From NCBI GenBank assembly GCA_027475525.1, contig JAMWFC010000124.1, forward strand, positions 360,279 through 424,278: 64,000 nt of DNA. The letters run 5' to 3'. The position numbers were made by a program, and so were the translations under genes. Each line of letters starts with the position of its first letter. Positions within the stretch are counted from its first letter, which is position 1. This document shows positions 21,204 to 33,880 of this stretch, in pieces. The stretch comes from Macrolepiota albuminosa (lineage: Eukaryota > Basidiomycota > Agaricomycetes > Agaricales > Agaricaceae). The notes under the pieces are model-generated. The model was not told the DNA's origin, did not search any database, and saw only the letters and a list, made by a program, of their open reading frames with translations.

Positions 21204-23124
21204 GTATAATAAATCGTTCTAATACAAAGTTCTTGTAATTCTTGGGATTTTCCAGAATGAGTTCAAAGAACTTGTCTTCAGTATATCGTCCTCGAATGCT
21301 TTTTAATAGGTCAATCGGTTCCCGGCTGTGGCGTAGTAGTTCGTCAAGCGAGACTGGAAGTAAGTCTTGTACTGACTCATTCAGGAATTGAGATCTGATT
21401 GCCAAATTCTCGTCGCAGATGCTTTCTTCATTGTGAGTCTGAGCGTTGGCTGTGTTTCCTTCCTTAGGTAATGATGCTGTAACCTTTTGTCGTGCTGGCA
21501 GTTTGATGATTAGTTTTCCTTTGGTGCTTGTTCCCTGTACCTCGCCCTCCTTTCGTTCCTTTGGGCCTTGAAGGACGAAATTTCGTGCTACACGGGCTGC
21601 AAATTCCCGTGAAGTTTCTGGTCGGCCCGTTTCTGCCGGTTCAGTCATTCTCCTTTTTCCTTTGGCCTTCAATTTTGGGTGCGGCACATCTAGTAGGCTA
21701 TCTTTGCATGATTTTTCTTTGTCCTTCCTGAGCAATTCAATCTCATCCCCCAGATTTGTCTCTGAGGCCTGTGCCACATTCTCGCCCTCCAGTCCAACAA
21801 GAACGGGCATTGATATCAAGTGTTTATCTAGTAAATCATTATTTACCACGTCATGGTAAGTATATTCTGACCTAGATCGTACAGTTCCTGGCTCATCGCT
21901 CGAATAGATCCTTGACAAAGCATCGGATAAGATGTTATCCACACCAGGTACATAGACTACATCGAAGTTGAATTCTCCAACTTTTTCAAGCCACCTCGCC
22001 TGCCTTCCTGACAGGTTACGTTGTTCAAGTAAGTGGATTAGGCATTTATGGTCTGTATACCATTTGAACCTTACGCCTTGCAGTATATCACGATGTCGTA
22101 ACATAGTTTCTATGCCAGCAAGCATTTCAATTTCATGAACTGGATAATTACGTTGAGTGGGATTCAGTTTTGCTGAGAAAAATGCTGCTACTGTGGCGTT
22201 TTGCCAATCCTGTCCCTGACTAATGACGCCAGCAATCCCCGTTAAGCACCCGTCAGTCACCATATTTACTGGCTCAGCCTCAGAGTCATAACAGATTGGC
22301 TTTCTGTGATGATTTCTACACGATGATGCCAGGCGCTTTACATCTTCAAATGCCCGCTGGTGAGTATACTCCCATCTATATGGTACAGTGTCTCCTGTCA
22401 ACTCATGCAGAACTCCCATAGGGATCCGAACACGGTCTATATCATCCGCTAGGTATCTGGCTGCCCCGAGAAATCCTCGCAATAAGTCTCGATTCGTCGG
22501 TACTTTCCATTTTATTAATGTGTCTACTTTGTCAGGATCCATCCTGATGCCATCACTGTCGATGACGCGGCCCAGAATCTTCATCTCCTTGCACAGGAAC
22601 TGCAATTTTCGCTCACTAAGGTAAAGTTTTTCCCTCTTCAGAATATCTAGCACTATTTTGACGTGCTCTACATGTTCTTCCAATGTGTTTGAATATATTA
22701 TTATGTCATCTAAATATACGTCCAGGAATTGGCCTAAGTGCGCGGCGAAGAGATAGTTCATTAAGGCTTGATAGGTTGCAGGGGCATTGCAATCCCCTTG
22801 CTGGATTACGTGACTAAGTATATTTCTGTCTGGCGTTGTTACTGCACTGTAGACTACGTGCTCAGGTTTAATTCTAATCTGTTCATAGGCATCTTGGCCA
22901 TCAATAATGGATCTATACTTTGCACGAGCAGCTCGCCGGAGAATTCCATCAATGTCTGGCAAAGGTGAGGACTTCTTAATAGTATTAGCATTACGGGCAC
23001 GCAGATCATTTACTATGCGCAGACGGATCGGGTCACCTGGCTTGCCAGGTTTTTTCAAAAATATCATTGGTACTGCATTTCCAGCGCTTGTGACTTCCCA
23101 CCGTCCAGTTTTAATGTAAGTGGC
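21190..23124 (-). pseudogene. Gypsy Pol: reverse transcriptase and RNase H
   Basis: In frame with Gag-protease after one TGA at 23,125-23,127. RT motifs are RLRIVNDLRARN, SIIDGQDAYEQIRI, and the catalytic box FLDVYLDDIIIYS. The thumb region has LGRVIDSDGIRMDPDKV. RNase H begins NMVTDGCLTGIAGVISQ, with YPVHEIEMLAGIETM, WYTDHKCLIHLL and VDNILSDALSRI. A Lys/Glu-rich tether of over 200 residues follows. The frame stops at 21,190, while the continuing integrase lies in another frame from NDLLYMKSAENK, so a 1-2 nt indel separates them. I take it as a mutation; I see no classic slippery heptamer at the overlap. Confidence 0.9.
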
Positions 23125-26100
23125 TCACTTACTATCCCATTGAGGTTTTAATGCCTCAGGGCACCGTGAAGGACGCCACAGATATATCTTATTTTTGTCA
23201 ATAAGTGGTATTTCGTGGTTAATTGCCCTAAGCGGAGGTAACAGCGTCTCAGCTGCAGATTTGCAGAGTGGTTTCGCATACTCGTGAAGTATTTCCCTTA
23301 CTTTATCGATATTTTCCTCATACAAAGCCATAGCTCGATTTGATAACCGGGTTACTCCTATCCCTTCCTTCAACGGTATAGGCTGGGCGCTCCCAATCAT
23401 CACGCGAGGTGGGTTTAGCCCGATAGTGACTTGGTGTTGATAGATCCAAGGTGTTCCTAGAATCAAATCGTAACCATTAAGGTTCATAATATCAAAGTAT
23501 CGTTCTCCTGATATGCGCTGATATTCTAATTTTACAGTAGTGCCATAACTAACTTTGGATCGTGATCCTTGCACGGCCAACTGCACGGGTATGGGGTCAG
23601 TAAGTTCATGTTTCTTTACTTGAAGCTGCTCAGCCACTGTACTAGACATGAAATCGCCTAGTGAACCGGAGTCTATTAATGCACGGACCGGATGTCCGTT
23701 CAGCTTTGCTACCACTACAAGCGGTTTTGGAATGTGGCGGGTACTATTTTTGTGCTTGATATTATGCCTGATTAGCATTGGGTAGGTCCCCGCCTCCACT
23801 TGTTGCCCGAATAGTTGTAACGCCTGGATCTTTGAGTCTAAGTCCTCCTCTGGTATAGCGTCGAGTGCCAAGACAGATCGAAGATCTGGAGCTTCCCTTC
23901 TGGTGTTTGGTGGGGAGGTCAGGATGGCTTTGGGTCCTTGTCCTTGGTCTGAGTTATTCGGAGATAGGCTTAGTTGATCATGGTACGCTTTCCTTATTTC
24001 CTTTTCATACCATTTAATTATATTAAACATAGTATTGTGAAGGCGTCCATATTCTAGACGTGTCTGGAAGTTGAGTACTGTATCCTGAATGTTGTACTCA
24101 TATCCTCTAATGCTTCGTTGCTGGTGTATCTGAAAACGCCGTATTGATGTATCACATAATTCCCTTATTTGGTTGGTATACGGGGCACCCAGTTCTAAGA
24201 CTTTACTCGCGTTCCATGCCCAGACGTCGCCTGTGAGCGTAGTGCGGTACCAGTCTCGCCTGGTCACGGTCAAGCCAGTCTCCTTAGCACAAAGGTTTGC
24301 ATACCATAGTCCTGCTTCAAAATCTTCCTGAGCAACTTCTCCGATAGATACAATGTAATCAGTTCCTCGTATCTGATCCCACAAGGACATCTCAAGGTCG
24401 CTAATGTCATCGGCCACAAAACGTCGGCCCTTGAATTGTAAACAATTAGAGGGATCACCTGGATAGGGCTGCATAGATTCTAACAAGTATTCTAGTTTAC
24501 GAGCTGTGGCACTCCCGATGCTATGAGGTTTTCCCCAAGTTTTCTCTTCTTCCTGTAACAGGTATAGTTTTTGTTCCAGATGTACTACTGTCATATTGTA
24601 ACATCCTTCTGCCCAGGAGTAGTCCATCGGAGGTCCAGTAATGATGGTCGTGAGATCTCCGTTGTCAGGGTCCTCAGGGTCAGGACTGCTGTCGTCGTCC
24701 TGGTCTAATTGAGAGTTTCGTCCTTCGTCTTTAACCAAATCTATGCTGAGGTCATTTTCTAGCAAGGCATTCACCCAATCATCATCCGAGTCGGTTACGT
24801 CCTCACGTTCGTCAGATTCTGCTTCCAGGTCCCATTTGTGCTCTGCCTCATGTCCATCTCTCGAGCTTCCCTGAGTAAAGTCGGCATTGTCAGGGAAGGA
24901 AATGGCTCCGACCATAAGTTCCTCAGTGGTGCTTCCTAATGCATCATCCCTCATTTTTTCAATTGATTGTAGATCGATTTGGATGTTATTAGCAATTATG
25001 CCAGGGGGGTTTCCTGACGAAGATTTGGCGGTTCTGTGGAGGGGGCAGTTGCGGGTGTAATGGCCTATTTCTCCACATCCAAAGCATCGATTTTCAGCTT
25101 TGTATTCAGCCACCTGTTTCTCACTGAGGTTGGTACGAGCTTCTGATTTCTTGTGATGTTTCTTATGATGCTCAGGTTTGAATCCCTTAGGTTTCTGCGA
25201 GTTTTCTTTTACAGATGAGTAACCCGGTGTGTTATTAGTTCGCTTCTTAAATGGAGATTTGGAACGGTTATGAAAGGATTTACTTCCACCCTCCGCATTG
25301 TTATGTCCTTTCGGGTGGCCTGGAGCTGCCGGGTTTTGCTTAGAGTGTTTCTGGGGTTTGAATCGGGAGCCTCCATCTGTTCGCTGATCTTCGAAATCTA
25401 TGCCTTCAGCACGTTCTAGGAATTCAGCCTGCGAGATTATTTCAGTCCATTTCGATAATTCGGGGTCAAGTCCAGCACGGTATAACCCCCTTTTTATTGA
25501 TGTTCTAAACCCGTTGAACAATTTTACTACCCTTTCACGTGTGCTTATTGATCCAACGTAGATGAACAATTCTTCAAGTTCCGCCACGTACTCACGGACA
25601 GTTAAGGACTTTCCTTGCCCAAAATCTCTAAGCTTATTTCGCTGTCTGTTGCGGAAGTCTGAGGGAAAACATTCATTAAACAATTCTTTGAAGAAACGTT
25701 CAAGGGTCCAACCAGCAGGTCGTCTCAGTACTTCACGTGCGTAGAAATTCCAAGCTTTCCCCGTCAAAAAACTTGCCACCACGGTGATGTGGCGCCTTTT
25801 TTCGACGTACTCATCAGTCAGGTAAGTAGAGCATTGATTCATGAATTGCATAAACTTCTGAACATCTGAAGTACCGTCATATTTCCCTGGTGGGATAGGT
25901 TTGACAGTAGACGAAGGCTTTCTGTTTATCTTACTGTTTCTCCTCTTCTTATTCTTACGATGCTTTCGTCGATCAAATTTATTGGTTTTACGGTGATGAG
26001 CGCGCCTCTTTTTGTTCTTGTGATGCCCTTGGCCACCGTCACTGCTAGAATCAGTTTCAGATTCATCTGAGCTGACATAGCTACTATCAGAGTCGCTTTC

Positions 26101-27144
26101 CGAGCTATGCCCTTCAGAGGAGTAGTCCGACGATCCTGGATCGGATTGGTCACTGTCTGAATCGTGCGTACAGCTTATCTGAGCAAATAATTTTCCTAAC
26201 GCGCTTCCCTTAGTAATTTGATTTACAGGGCGCAGAGTGCCTGTCTTTGGAGGTCCCCAATCTGAGTCCTCGTCGCTGGATACCACTGCCGTTGCTCCTA
26301 TCTTCTTGTTTGGAGCCTGGTCGGTCAGTTTTCTTTCTTCCTGCCTAGAAGGTTTAATTCTTCCTTCCGGATTCCTTACATTCCTCTGATTCGGTTCCCC
26401 TTTTCCAGGTTCTCCTTTATTGCGAGGCAGGTTATTGGGTTCTTGACCCATCGTCTGTCGGTAATGATTTAATAACCCAGTTTGAATATCAGGGTCTAAT
26501 TCTTCTCTAGCGAAATTTACCTCTCCCCAGTTCCTGAGGTCAGGTCCTTTCCCCTTTTGGACGCGTTCAGCCTCGACTGCTGCTGAGTTATCTGTATTTC
26601 CTTCTGCAGGTTGGGAAAGGGTTAAATTTGCCTGTCTAGAGTCTACACGAGTCTGTTCCTCTACTGTCATATTCTGACGAGCTAATTTAATGACGCGATC
26701 TAGCTCAGGGTCACGTTCTACAGATCTCGTATCTCCTTCAGGGCCCGCCGCTGCCTGGTTAGTGGCCTTAGTCCTGATGGTTGTCTGCCTAAGGTCACTG
26801 GTGGGTGGGTACCTATTCAGATTGGAATCTGATACAGATCGTGGCCTACGACCTTGTATAGTTCCAACCATTCTGGCTGACTGGGTATACTCCCTGCAGT
26901 GATTAGCTGCAGGGGGCCCGGGCTCCTCGAGCACGGGCGGGGATCCTTCCAGAGCGGGATCGTGACGGCGAGCAAAGTACTCGTCGTCACTACTCTGGAC
27001 GTCCCCCTGCGTGGTCCCACTGGATTTACGCAGTCTCGCTCCTAGCCCTGGCGGTGGTCCAGTTGCCTGGGTCATCGGGTTTCGGTTACGAGTAGGGTAT
27101 CTATGAATAGTATTGTTATCAGACATTGTTATGGATTGACTCAC
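23125..27144 (-). CDS. Gypsy Gag-protease polyprotein (1,339 aa)
   Basis: Structural Gag with an aspartic protease at the C-terminus. An acidic and basic low-complexity N-terminal third contains Ser/Asp runs followed by a Lys/Arg-rich block (about residues 320-410). The retrotransposon Gag domain follows (PPGKYDGTSDVQKFMQF from about 417; WTLERFFKELFNECFP). One CCHC zinc knuckle, CFGCGEIGHYTRNC, lies near residue 686. An unusually long acidic spacer of over 400 residues then precedes the protease active site ALIDSGSLGDFM near residue 1155. The frame ends at a TGA and continues in the same frame into RT, so Gag-Pol was probably one polyprotein before that codon arose. A CGA (Arg) ancestor is plausible. 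Confidence 0.93.
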   Translation of the reverse strand: MSQSITMSDNNTIHRYPTRNRNPMTQATGPPPGLGARLRKSSGTTQGDVQSSDDEYFARRHDPALEGSPPVLEEPGPPAANHCREYTQSARMVGTIQGRRPRSVSDSNLNRYPPTSDLRQTTIRTKATNQAAAGPEGDTRSVERDPELDRVIKLARQNMTVEEQTRVDSRQANLTLSQPAEGNTDNSAAVEAERVQKGKGPDLRNWGEVNFAREELDPDIQTGLLNHYRQTMGQEPNNLPRNKGEPGKGEPNQRNVRNPEGRIKPSRQEERKLTDQAPNKKIGATAVVSSDEDSDWGPPKTGTLRPVNQITKGSALGKLFAQISCTHDSDSDQSDPGSSDYSSEGHSSESDSDSSYVSSDESETDSSSDGGQGHHKNKKRRAHHRKTNKFDRRKHRKNKKRRNSKINRKPSSTVKPIPPGKYDGTSDVQKFMQFMNQCSTYLTDEYVEKRRHITVVASFLTGKAWNFYAREVLRRPAGWTLERFFKELFNECFPSDFRNRQRNKLRDFGQGKSLTVREYVAELEELFIYVGSISTRERVVKLFNGFRTSIKRGLYRAGLDPELSKWTEIISQAEFLERAEGIDFEDQRTDGGSRFKPQKHSKQNPAAPGHPKGHNNAEGGSKSFHNRSKSPFKKRTNNTPGYSSVKENSQKPKGFKPEHHKKHHKKSEARTNLSEKQVAEYKAENRCFGCGEIGHYTRNCPLHRTAKSSSGNPPGIIANNIQIDLQSIEKMRDDALGSTTEELMVGAISFPDNADFTQGSSRDGHEAEHKWDLEAESDEREDVTDSDDDWVNALLENDLSIDLVKDEGRNSQLDQDDDSSPDPEDPDNGDLTTIITGPPMDYSWAEGCYNMTVVHLEQKLYLLQEEEKTWGKPHSIGSATARKLEYLLESMQPYPGDPSNCLQFKGRRFVADDISDLEMSLWDQIRGTDYIVSIGEVAQEDFEAGLWYANLCAKETGLTVTRRDWYRTTLTGDVWAWNASKVLELGAPYTNQIRELCDTSIRRFQIHQQRSIRGYEYNIQDTVLNFQTRLEYGRLHNTMFNIIKWYEKEIRKAYHDQLSLSPNNSDQGQGPKAILTSPPNTRREAPDLRSVLALDAIPEEDLDSKIQALQLFGQQVEAGTYPMLIRHNIKHKNSTRHIPKPLVVVAKLNGHPVRALIDSGSLGDFMSSTVAEQLQVKKHELTDPIPVQLAVQGSRSKVSYGTTVKLEYQRISGERYFDIMNLNGYDLILGTPWIYQHQVTIGLNPPRVMIGSAQPIPLKEGIGVTRLSNRAMALYEENIDKVREILHEYAKPLCKSAAETLLPPLRAINHEIPLIDKNKIYLWRPSRCPEALKPQWDSK

Positions 27145-27239
27145 GAAAGGGGGTTTTCCGCTGGTTGATCAGACCTGAGGGTATCCACAGAGCGCGAGCC
27201 AAGATGTACTAGAGCGTTTAGAACAGAGAGTTCAAAATA

Positions 27240-27458
27240 TGTAAGGTGAGGCTGCCGAGATGGGCAGATGTCACGTCACACTTAGAGAGTCTCGCGATAG
27301 AACTGGTATGTGTCCTAGATTGCGAAAAGCTACGTACTCTAGTACATCGAGAGTATATATATGGTTTGGGAGAGGCTTAGGTAAGAAGATATGTCCAACT
27401 TGGAAAGAGGGTAGCGGTGTGACTGGGTAAGAGGGGAGGATGTCACGAGATCCCTACA
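27240..27458 (-). repeat. Gypsy 5' LTR (right), 219 bp
   Basis: Upstream LTR for the minus-strand element; every CpG in it is shared with the left LTR. No standard TGG-type primer binding site is evident directly next to it on the minus strand, so the priming mechanism is unclear. Confidence 0.95.
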
Positions 27459-28522
<1,064 letters not shown>

Positions 28523-29380
28523 GTTGCTTGGCATTACTGTTGTCTCATTTCCCGTGTACCTTTCTTGCATGTATTCCGTGTCCTGTTAGCGAATAGAACC
28601 ATTGTGGTGCTTTATGAATGCAGGCTCGAGTAATCTCTGCTAGCAGCTGCAGACGAAGCGAAAGCATAACTCTAATGTTTCTCTTTCAGTGACAGAGCCT
28701 GTTCCACCTAAAGTAAATAGGCTAACACGCGTCAAAACGCCTCCTGATCCAGGACATGTATCAAGACATGTCTAAGCTCACAAGGGAGATACGGAGTGAC
28801 GCGTTTATGCTGAGAGGCAGGTCACACAGCTTTCGGTTTGTCCTTGAACGTTGGAAGATGAAAGTTCAAGCTTGAGCTTTCATCTTCCTCGAGTCCACAT
28901 CATAATTAGCCTTCTAGCCCAATTGAGCAATGCTCGCCACATCGTGTCGCTCATCGCGAGTACTGTCGTGTGTTCGTGTGTTGACCTGCTGATTTGTCTC
29001 TTGTTGCAAGCAACAGTTTTACAGGTCTCCACCGATAACGTGGAGAAAAAGTTGACCTGTAGAGTAAAACAACGCTTTAGTTCCTCAGTCACTCCTGATG
29101 ATGTGGTTGACTGAGGGTGGCAAATTGTATATTGATGCGAAATGAATAATCTAATCAATTAGAATATAGTCTAATTATTTCAGCTGGGGTATATTTGCCG
29201 AATGTTAGACCCGTAAGATAAGTAGTGGACTGTGTTGTTTGATAACTTTCACAACAATTGCTGGCATGGATGGAGAATATACATATATGCAGATACAAAT
29301 ACACTGGACAATAATTTGAAAATTCAAAATAGGCAGAGGCACTGAAAGGGTTGAACAGATAATGCATGGATGACCAAAGA
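28523..29380. other. Non-coding transition into transposon-rich DNA
   Basis: No gene recognised. It holds a 34-bp near-perfect palindrome at 28,854-28,887 and a second imperfect hairpin near 29,015-29,072 (GTTTTACAGGTC with GACCTGTAGAGTAAAAC). CpG content falls sharply after about 29.1 kb. Confidence 0.5.
28854..28887. repeat. 34-bp palindrome centred on AAGCTT
   Basis: GAAGATGAAAGTTCAAGC is followed by its reverse complement with a single mismatched pair and no spacer. It could form a hairpin in RNA or a cruciform in DNA. It lies about 330 bp after the protease stop codon. Confidence 0.75.
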
Positions 29381-29627
29381 TCTATTAGCCTGGAAAAGGT
29401 GCTCTGTGAGATGCTGTTTCTATGACCACAAATAGAAGAAGTGTGAACTCTGTTCTGAGACAATCAATTGTCTTGGGCATAAAATCAACAGTCAGGGTAT
29501 TCATCCTAACCAGGACAAGCTGAACCATATCCAGGAGTGGAGAGTGCCTCACATGTATAATGATGTTCAGAGATTTGTGGGCCTGATGAACTACATAGGC
29601 AACTGTTTGCCTGACATTACAGGCCTA

Positions 29628-31250
29628 CACTGGCTCAAAAAACTGCCCAAATATTTGGCCTTTTTAGAAGGATTCACATAGTGTGCAATAATTACCTAAG
29701 CAAAAAAATTGAGAAAAATCACATAACATACAACTGCCTCCTGGCTTTATAATGATGTATAAATCATGTGATTTGAACAAAAACTCACCAGTTAATAAAT
29801 CAAACAAAATATTTGATCATTGAGGCAGTTTTTTTGACTCACTCTAATTTTCATATTTTCTCAACACTTTTCAGCAGTAGAAGATGGAGACACCTTGCAG
29901 GAAGTATAAATAATGTCATCTGACCTTGTTTGTATTAATTTGACATGTTCAACTTTTGTCAATCACCTTCTGAACACTCTACCACCATTATGTGACTTAT
30001 ATCTGCTGTCAATCACTCTTCTATTGCTTTTCTCTTCAATGAGAGGTATTCTCAGTGCCAAATCCAAGCAAAAACTGGCCTGAGAAAGAGCACTGTGGGG
30101 AGGATCAGCAAAGAACTAGAGAGCAACAAAGAGAATCATCCTGGAGGTTGTCCTTCCAAGCTTACAGCATGTGACAAACAGTCTATTATTTGTCAAATTA
30201 TCACTGGAAAGCTGGATAATGCTGTTCAAACCATACAGTTCATTAATCCTGTCATCTCCAATCCTGTTAATCCTCAGACAGTCAGAAATGTATTGAAGGA
30301 GGCAGGTTTTTGCTCAGCAACAAAGAAGAAAGTTTCCATGCTCAAGACTGCTTATCATACAAACTGGCTCAAGTTTGCTCAGTATCATGAAAACTGGACA
30401 GTGGAGGATTGAAAGAGGGTGTTATAGAGTAATAAGACAAAGATTAATTAGATTGGATCAGATGGGAAGGTATATGTGTGAAAAATTCCAGGAGAACCAC
30501 TATCTGACCACACCACTATGCTAACTGTCAAGCATGGATAAGGAAACAATCTCATGGTATGGGGCTGCATGGGTTGAAATAGAGTGGAGAAGCTCATAGA
30601 AGTTCAGGAAAAGATGGATGCTGCACAGTATTGTAAAATTTTGGATGAGAGAGTGGTGGAAAGCTTTGGGAAGTTGGATATGGAAGAGGAAGAACAATAT
30701 TTTCAGCAGGACAATGACTCAAAACATACCTCCTAACAAGCAACAACCTGGTTTTCTAATAACAACATCATTGTGATATCCTGACCTGCACAATCCCCTG
30801 ACCCCAATCTCATTGAACACCTCTGGGTTTACATCAAGCACAAACTTCTGAAGTATGAGGTACCCACTAAAAGGAGTGCATGAGTTATGGAAGAGAGTGG
30901 TAAAGGAGAGGAATGAAATACTACCAGAGGTATGCCAAAGCCTCATAGAGAGCATGCTTGGAAAGATCAAAGCAGTTATAAAGGCAAATAGAGGCCATAC
31001 CAAGTACTAGACATGATAATTAGAGTAAATTAGAGTGGGTCAAAAAACTGCCTCAAGATTGAATATTTTAGTTGATTTATTAATCAGCAAGTTCTTGTTC
31101 AAATCACATGATCTATACATCATTATGAAGCCAAGATGCAGTTGTATGTTATGGATTTTCTTTTTGATTTTTTTTTGCATAGGTAATTGTTGCACACCAT
31201 GTGAATCTTTTCAAAAAGGCCAAACATTGGGATAGTTTTTTGAACCAGTG
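29628..31250 (+). mobile_element. Tc1/mariner element, copy 1 (1,623 bp), TA target duplication
   Basis: TA at 29,626-29,627 and 31,251-31,252 flank long terminal inverted repeats of about 220 bp that begin CACTGGCTCAAAAAACTG and end with the near complement. Each repeat is itself bounded by inverted copies of the CTCAAAAAACTG motif. I find no CG dinucleotide anywhere in the 1,623 bp. It sits inside the RT/RNase H region of Gypsy element A. Confidence 0.92.
29990..31010 (+). pseudogene. Tc1-family transposase, copy 1 (decayed)
   Basis: DDE transposase remnant. The helix-turn-helix region (KTGLRKSTVGRISKEL-like, then ESNKENHPGG) is readable from about 30,095, followed by NPVNPQTVRNVLKEAGFCSA and KVSMLKTAYHTNWLKFAQYH. 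The first acidic site WSDET has become WSNKT, and QQDNDSKHTS and IEHLWVYIK mark the second and third acidic sites. Stops occur where Trp, Gln or Arg codons are expected (TAG, TGA), consistent with C-to-T decay. Not functional. Confidence 0.88.
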
Positions 31251-31862
31251 TATATGGGTCCTCTGATGTCTATCACTCAGAATGTAGCACTGTTCATATA
31301 GCAACCTATTCACCAGCAATGTTTTGAGATGATAAAACACATTTGCTTGAAACCCCAGTTATTTGACCCATCAACTCAAGGTAAGATGAGCCTATATGGC
31401 TCATATGTTATGCCTCAAAAATGAGCATTGGAGCAATGTATGGCCAGAGCTACACTTGGCAGAAATGCAGGCCTGCCAGCTTCATGTCAAAAAAGTTCAT
31501 ATCAGCACAGCAGAATTATGCTGTGCATGGACTGGAAATGCTTGCAATACTTGAGATACTCCTCAAATGAGAAAACAAGCTTATAGGATACAAAATCCAC
31601 ATCATCACTAACTATAAAGCACTGTAGTTTTTCAAAACTCAAGCATTTCTATTCTCAAGACAATGACAGTAGATTGACTACATTTTTATTACTAGTTTGA
31701 CATAACATATGTTAAAGATGAGCTCAATAAGGTAGCTGATTGTCTCTGAAGGTATTTCAAGAGTAATAGTCCCAATGAACACTACAATAGTCCTGAGGTG
31801 ATAAATGACCTTCCCCACCATTGTTACAAGGAGGTCAAAGAGCATGTAGTAAAGCTAAATAC

Positions 31863-32190
31863 TGTCAGGGGACTTTCTTTTCCAGCATCTTCTAGCCCCT
31901 TTGTCAGCTTCCTGGCATGCCTGGAGTCTTTTGGTGACTTTCCTAGAGACTTCCAGGGCTCCTCTAACTAGTCAAAGAGTTGTTTTATGTACTGTACAGT
32001 TGCTCCCATGCCCTTGCCATTGCACTGAGGTGCTGCACCACAGCAGAGAGATCCTTAGACTTGTTTTCTTTGGATTTCCCTCTGCTAGATGATCAGTTAT
32101 GTCTCATTGTTGTAGTATTGTTCTAATATACTTTGGATTTCCCTCTTCCAGTTGTGCAATTAGCCACAACTCCTGGAGGTCACCCTTACA
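31863..32190 (+). repeat. Gypsy B 5' LTR, about 328 bp
   Basis: Shares TGTCAGGGG, ATCCTTAGACTTGTT, GTTGTAGTATTGTTC and a CCCTTACA end with 34,762-35,104. Differences are many and mainly C/T and G/A. Confidence 0.85.
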
Positions 32191-33637
32191 GCAGAACAAG
32201 TCTCCTAACCTTGGTCCAGACACTCCCTATAGCTTGTCAGACAACACCTGACTCCTGTTTATTGCTTTCAGATCTTCTGCTATCAGCTTTAGACTCTAGG
32301 CTTTGTTACCAACTAGGCAACTCATCAAAACTATTGACTTCTGTTGACATCACATCAAAAATGTGCTTCTATAACTGGCTCTCTTGATCTGAAGCTCCCT
32401 TTTCCAGATACAGGTGATCCACCTGTCTCACAGGCTATAAAGATGCCAGCTGCATCTACATACTAGCCTCTACTAAAGTGGGGTAAAAAGTTACCTTGCA
32501 ATACTAGTGCAAGCTTTGGAATACTAGGTGGACTATCCATATCATGGATGATGTCCATAGTGAGGCCTGGTGGTAAACCAGGAGAGAAATCTGTGGTATC
32601 AGGAGTATTGATGCCAGCAAGCCAGATGCCTTCACTCATGTATCTGGTATTGCCTGAGAGCTCATTGGCTCAGTCTGAAAGTCAACTGGACCTCACTCAA
32701 TACTCAGAGCTGATACAGGGCAGTGCTCTTATACATAGCACCCTGTTTCAGACTGCCCCAACTGAGCAGCACTTAGAATTTATGGCAGATAATACTGCTG
32801 GACTAGGACAGTTGTTGTCGATGACAACTCAGTGTTAGCAAGAACTAGCAATACAGGTTAGTAGTGAAGACAACAAAGTTGTACAGATAGAACAGATGCT
32901 GTTGGTGTCTAAGGACTAGGAGTCGTGTAGAAGACACAGCAGACAGATGCAAGTGAGGCATGAAGGCCTCAGGAAAGTCCTGGACTTAGAGTCTGAACAG
33001 TTACAACTAGTTTTGGACCAATATCCATTGGTCTCTAAAGAATTGACATGAAAGTGTCTGCAGCTTTATATGGTAAAGCATCTACAATTATTGGCTGCTA
33101 ACAGCCATGGAACTTGAGCAGATTTGACAGAATATATCAAATTATTTGTACACATCTTCGAACTCAAAAATTGAGTATCTGAAGTGTAAGGCAGCTTAAG
33201 GACCAGCAGTCTCAACAGCCATGCTGGCTGACTCAGTGGAATGTGAAATGATTGTGTGCCAACAAGCATCAGTAATTGTGGATGCAATGGATCTGCTGAA
33301 TGTGCTTTATCAGGCAAATAAGTTGCATCAAGACTATGTTCTGTTAGAGTCACATCATACTTCATATGTTTTCTTTTGTCATTACATTGTCACATCTTAG
33401 TATCTGTTCATCTACTGAGGTGTAAGTTGTTACACATTTATTCTTGTATTAATTGTACTGACATGCTGTAGTCTATCTACTTCATTGTTATAGATACTTG
33501 TATCAATACAGTGTTTGTTCATTCACTGAGGTTCTATCTACCTCATTGTTATAGTCCTTCCTCTCATCCATGTTTTTCCAAAACTGCTTCTGCTCTAACA
33601 TGTTCTGTGTCAAAATGCTGCAAACTATCAATGGAAT

Positions 33638-33880
33638 GTGAGCAGGGTGCCTCAACAGGCACTATCTGAGGTCAAAACTGTGACAACTACTCTGGCAGAA
33701 CCAGATGAGCCAATGGCTGCTCAAGAGGTTAAGACACTTTGGAAGCAGATTACCATTAAGAAAGAGGTGGACAAATTCCATGTTCTTGAAGAACAGATGA
33801 GACCTTGTTGCATAGTGCAATATATCCACCTGGTGGACAATTGGAATGAGCACATGAATTATCAGAGAATGTGCAACTAG
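33638..33880 (+). pseudogene. Gag-like remnant of Gypsy B
   Basis: An 80-aa frame (VPQQALSEVKTVTTTLAEPD, TLWKQITIKKEVDKFH) in the position of gag, between the 5' LTR and the chromodomain. I see no zinc knuckle. The assignment rests on position rather than a domain. Confidence 0.4.

Larger units (their letters stand above)
18462..27458 (-). mobile_element. Full-length Ty3/Gypsy retrotransposon (8,997 bp) with 5-bp TSD GGACT
   Basis: Two LTRs start TGTAAGGTGAGG and end ATCCCTACA on the plus strand. The element is read on the minus strand, so the right LTR is the 5' LTR. The target duplication GGACT is perfect at 18,457-18,461 and 27,459-27,463. Order on the minus strand is gag-protease, RT-RNase H, integrase with chromodomain-like tail, and an extra C-terminal region. 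The LTRs differ by one AG insertion and one A/G change, so the insertion is young. Internal ORFs carry four TGA stops and one frameshift. CpG content is normal, unlike the older elements nearby. It inserted in an exon of the S8 protease gene. Confidence 0.96.
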
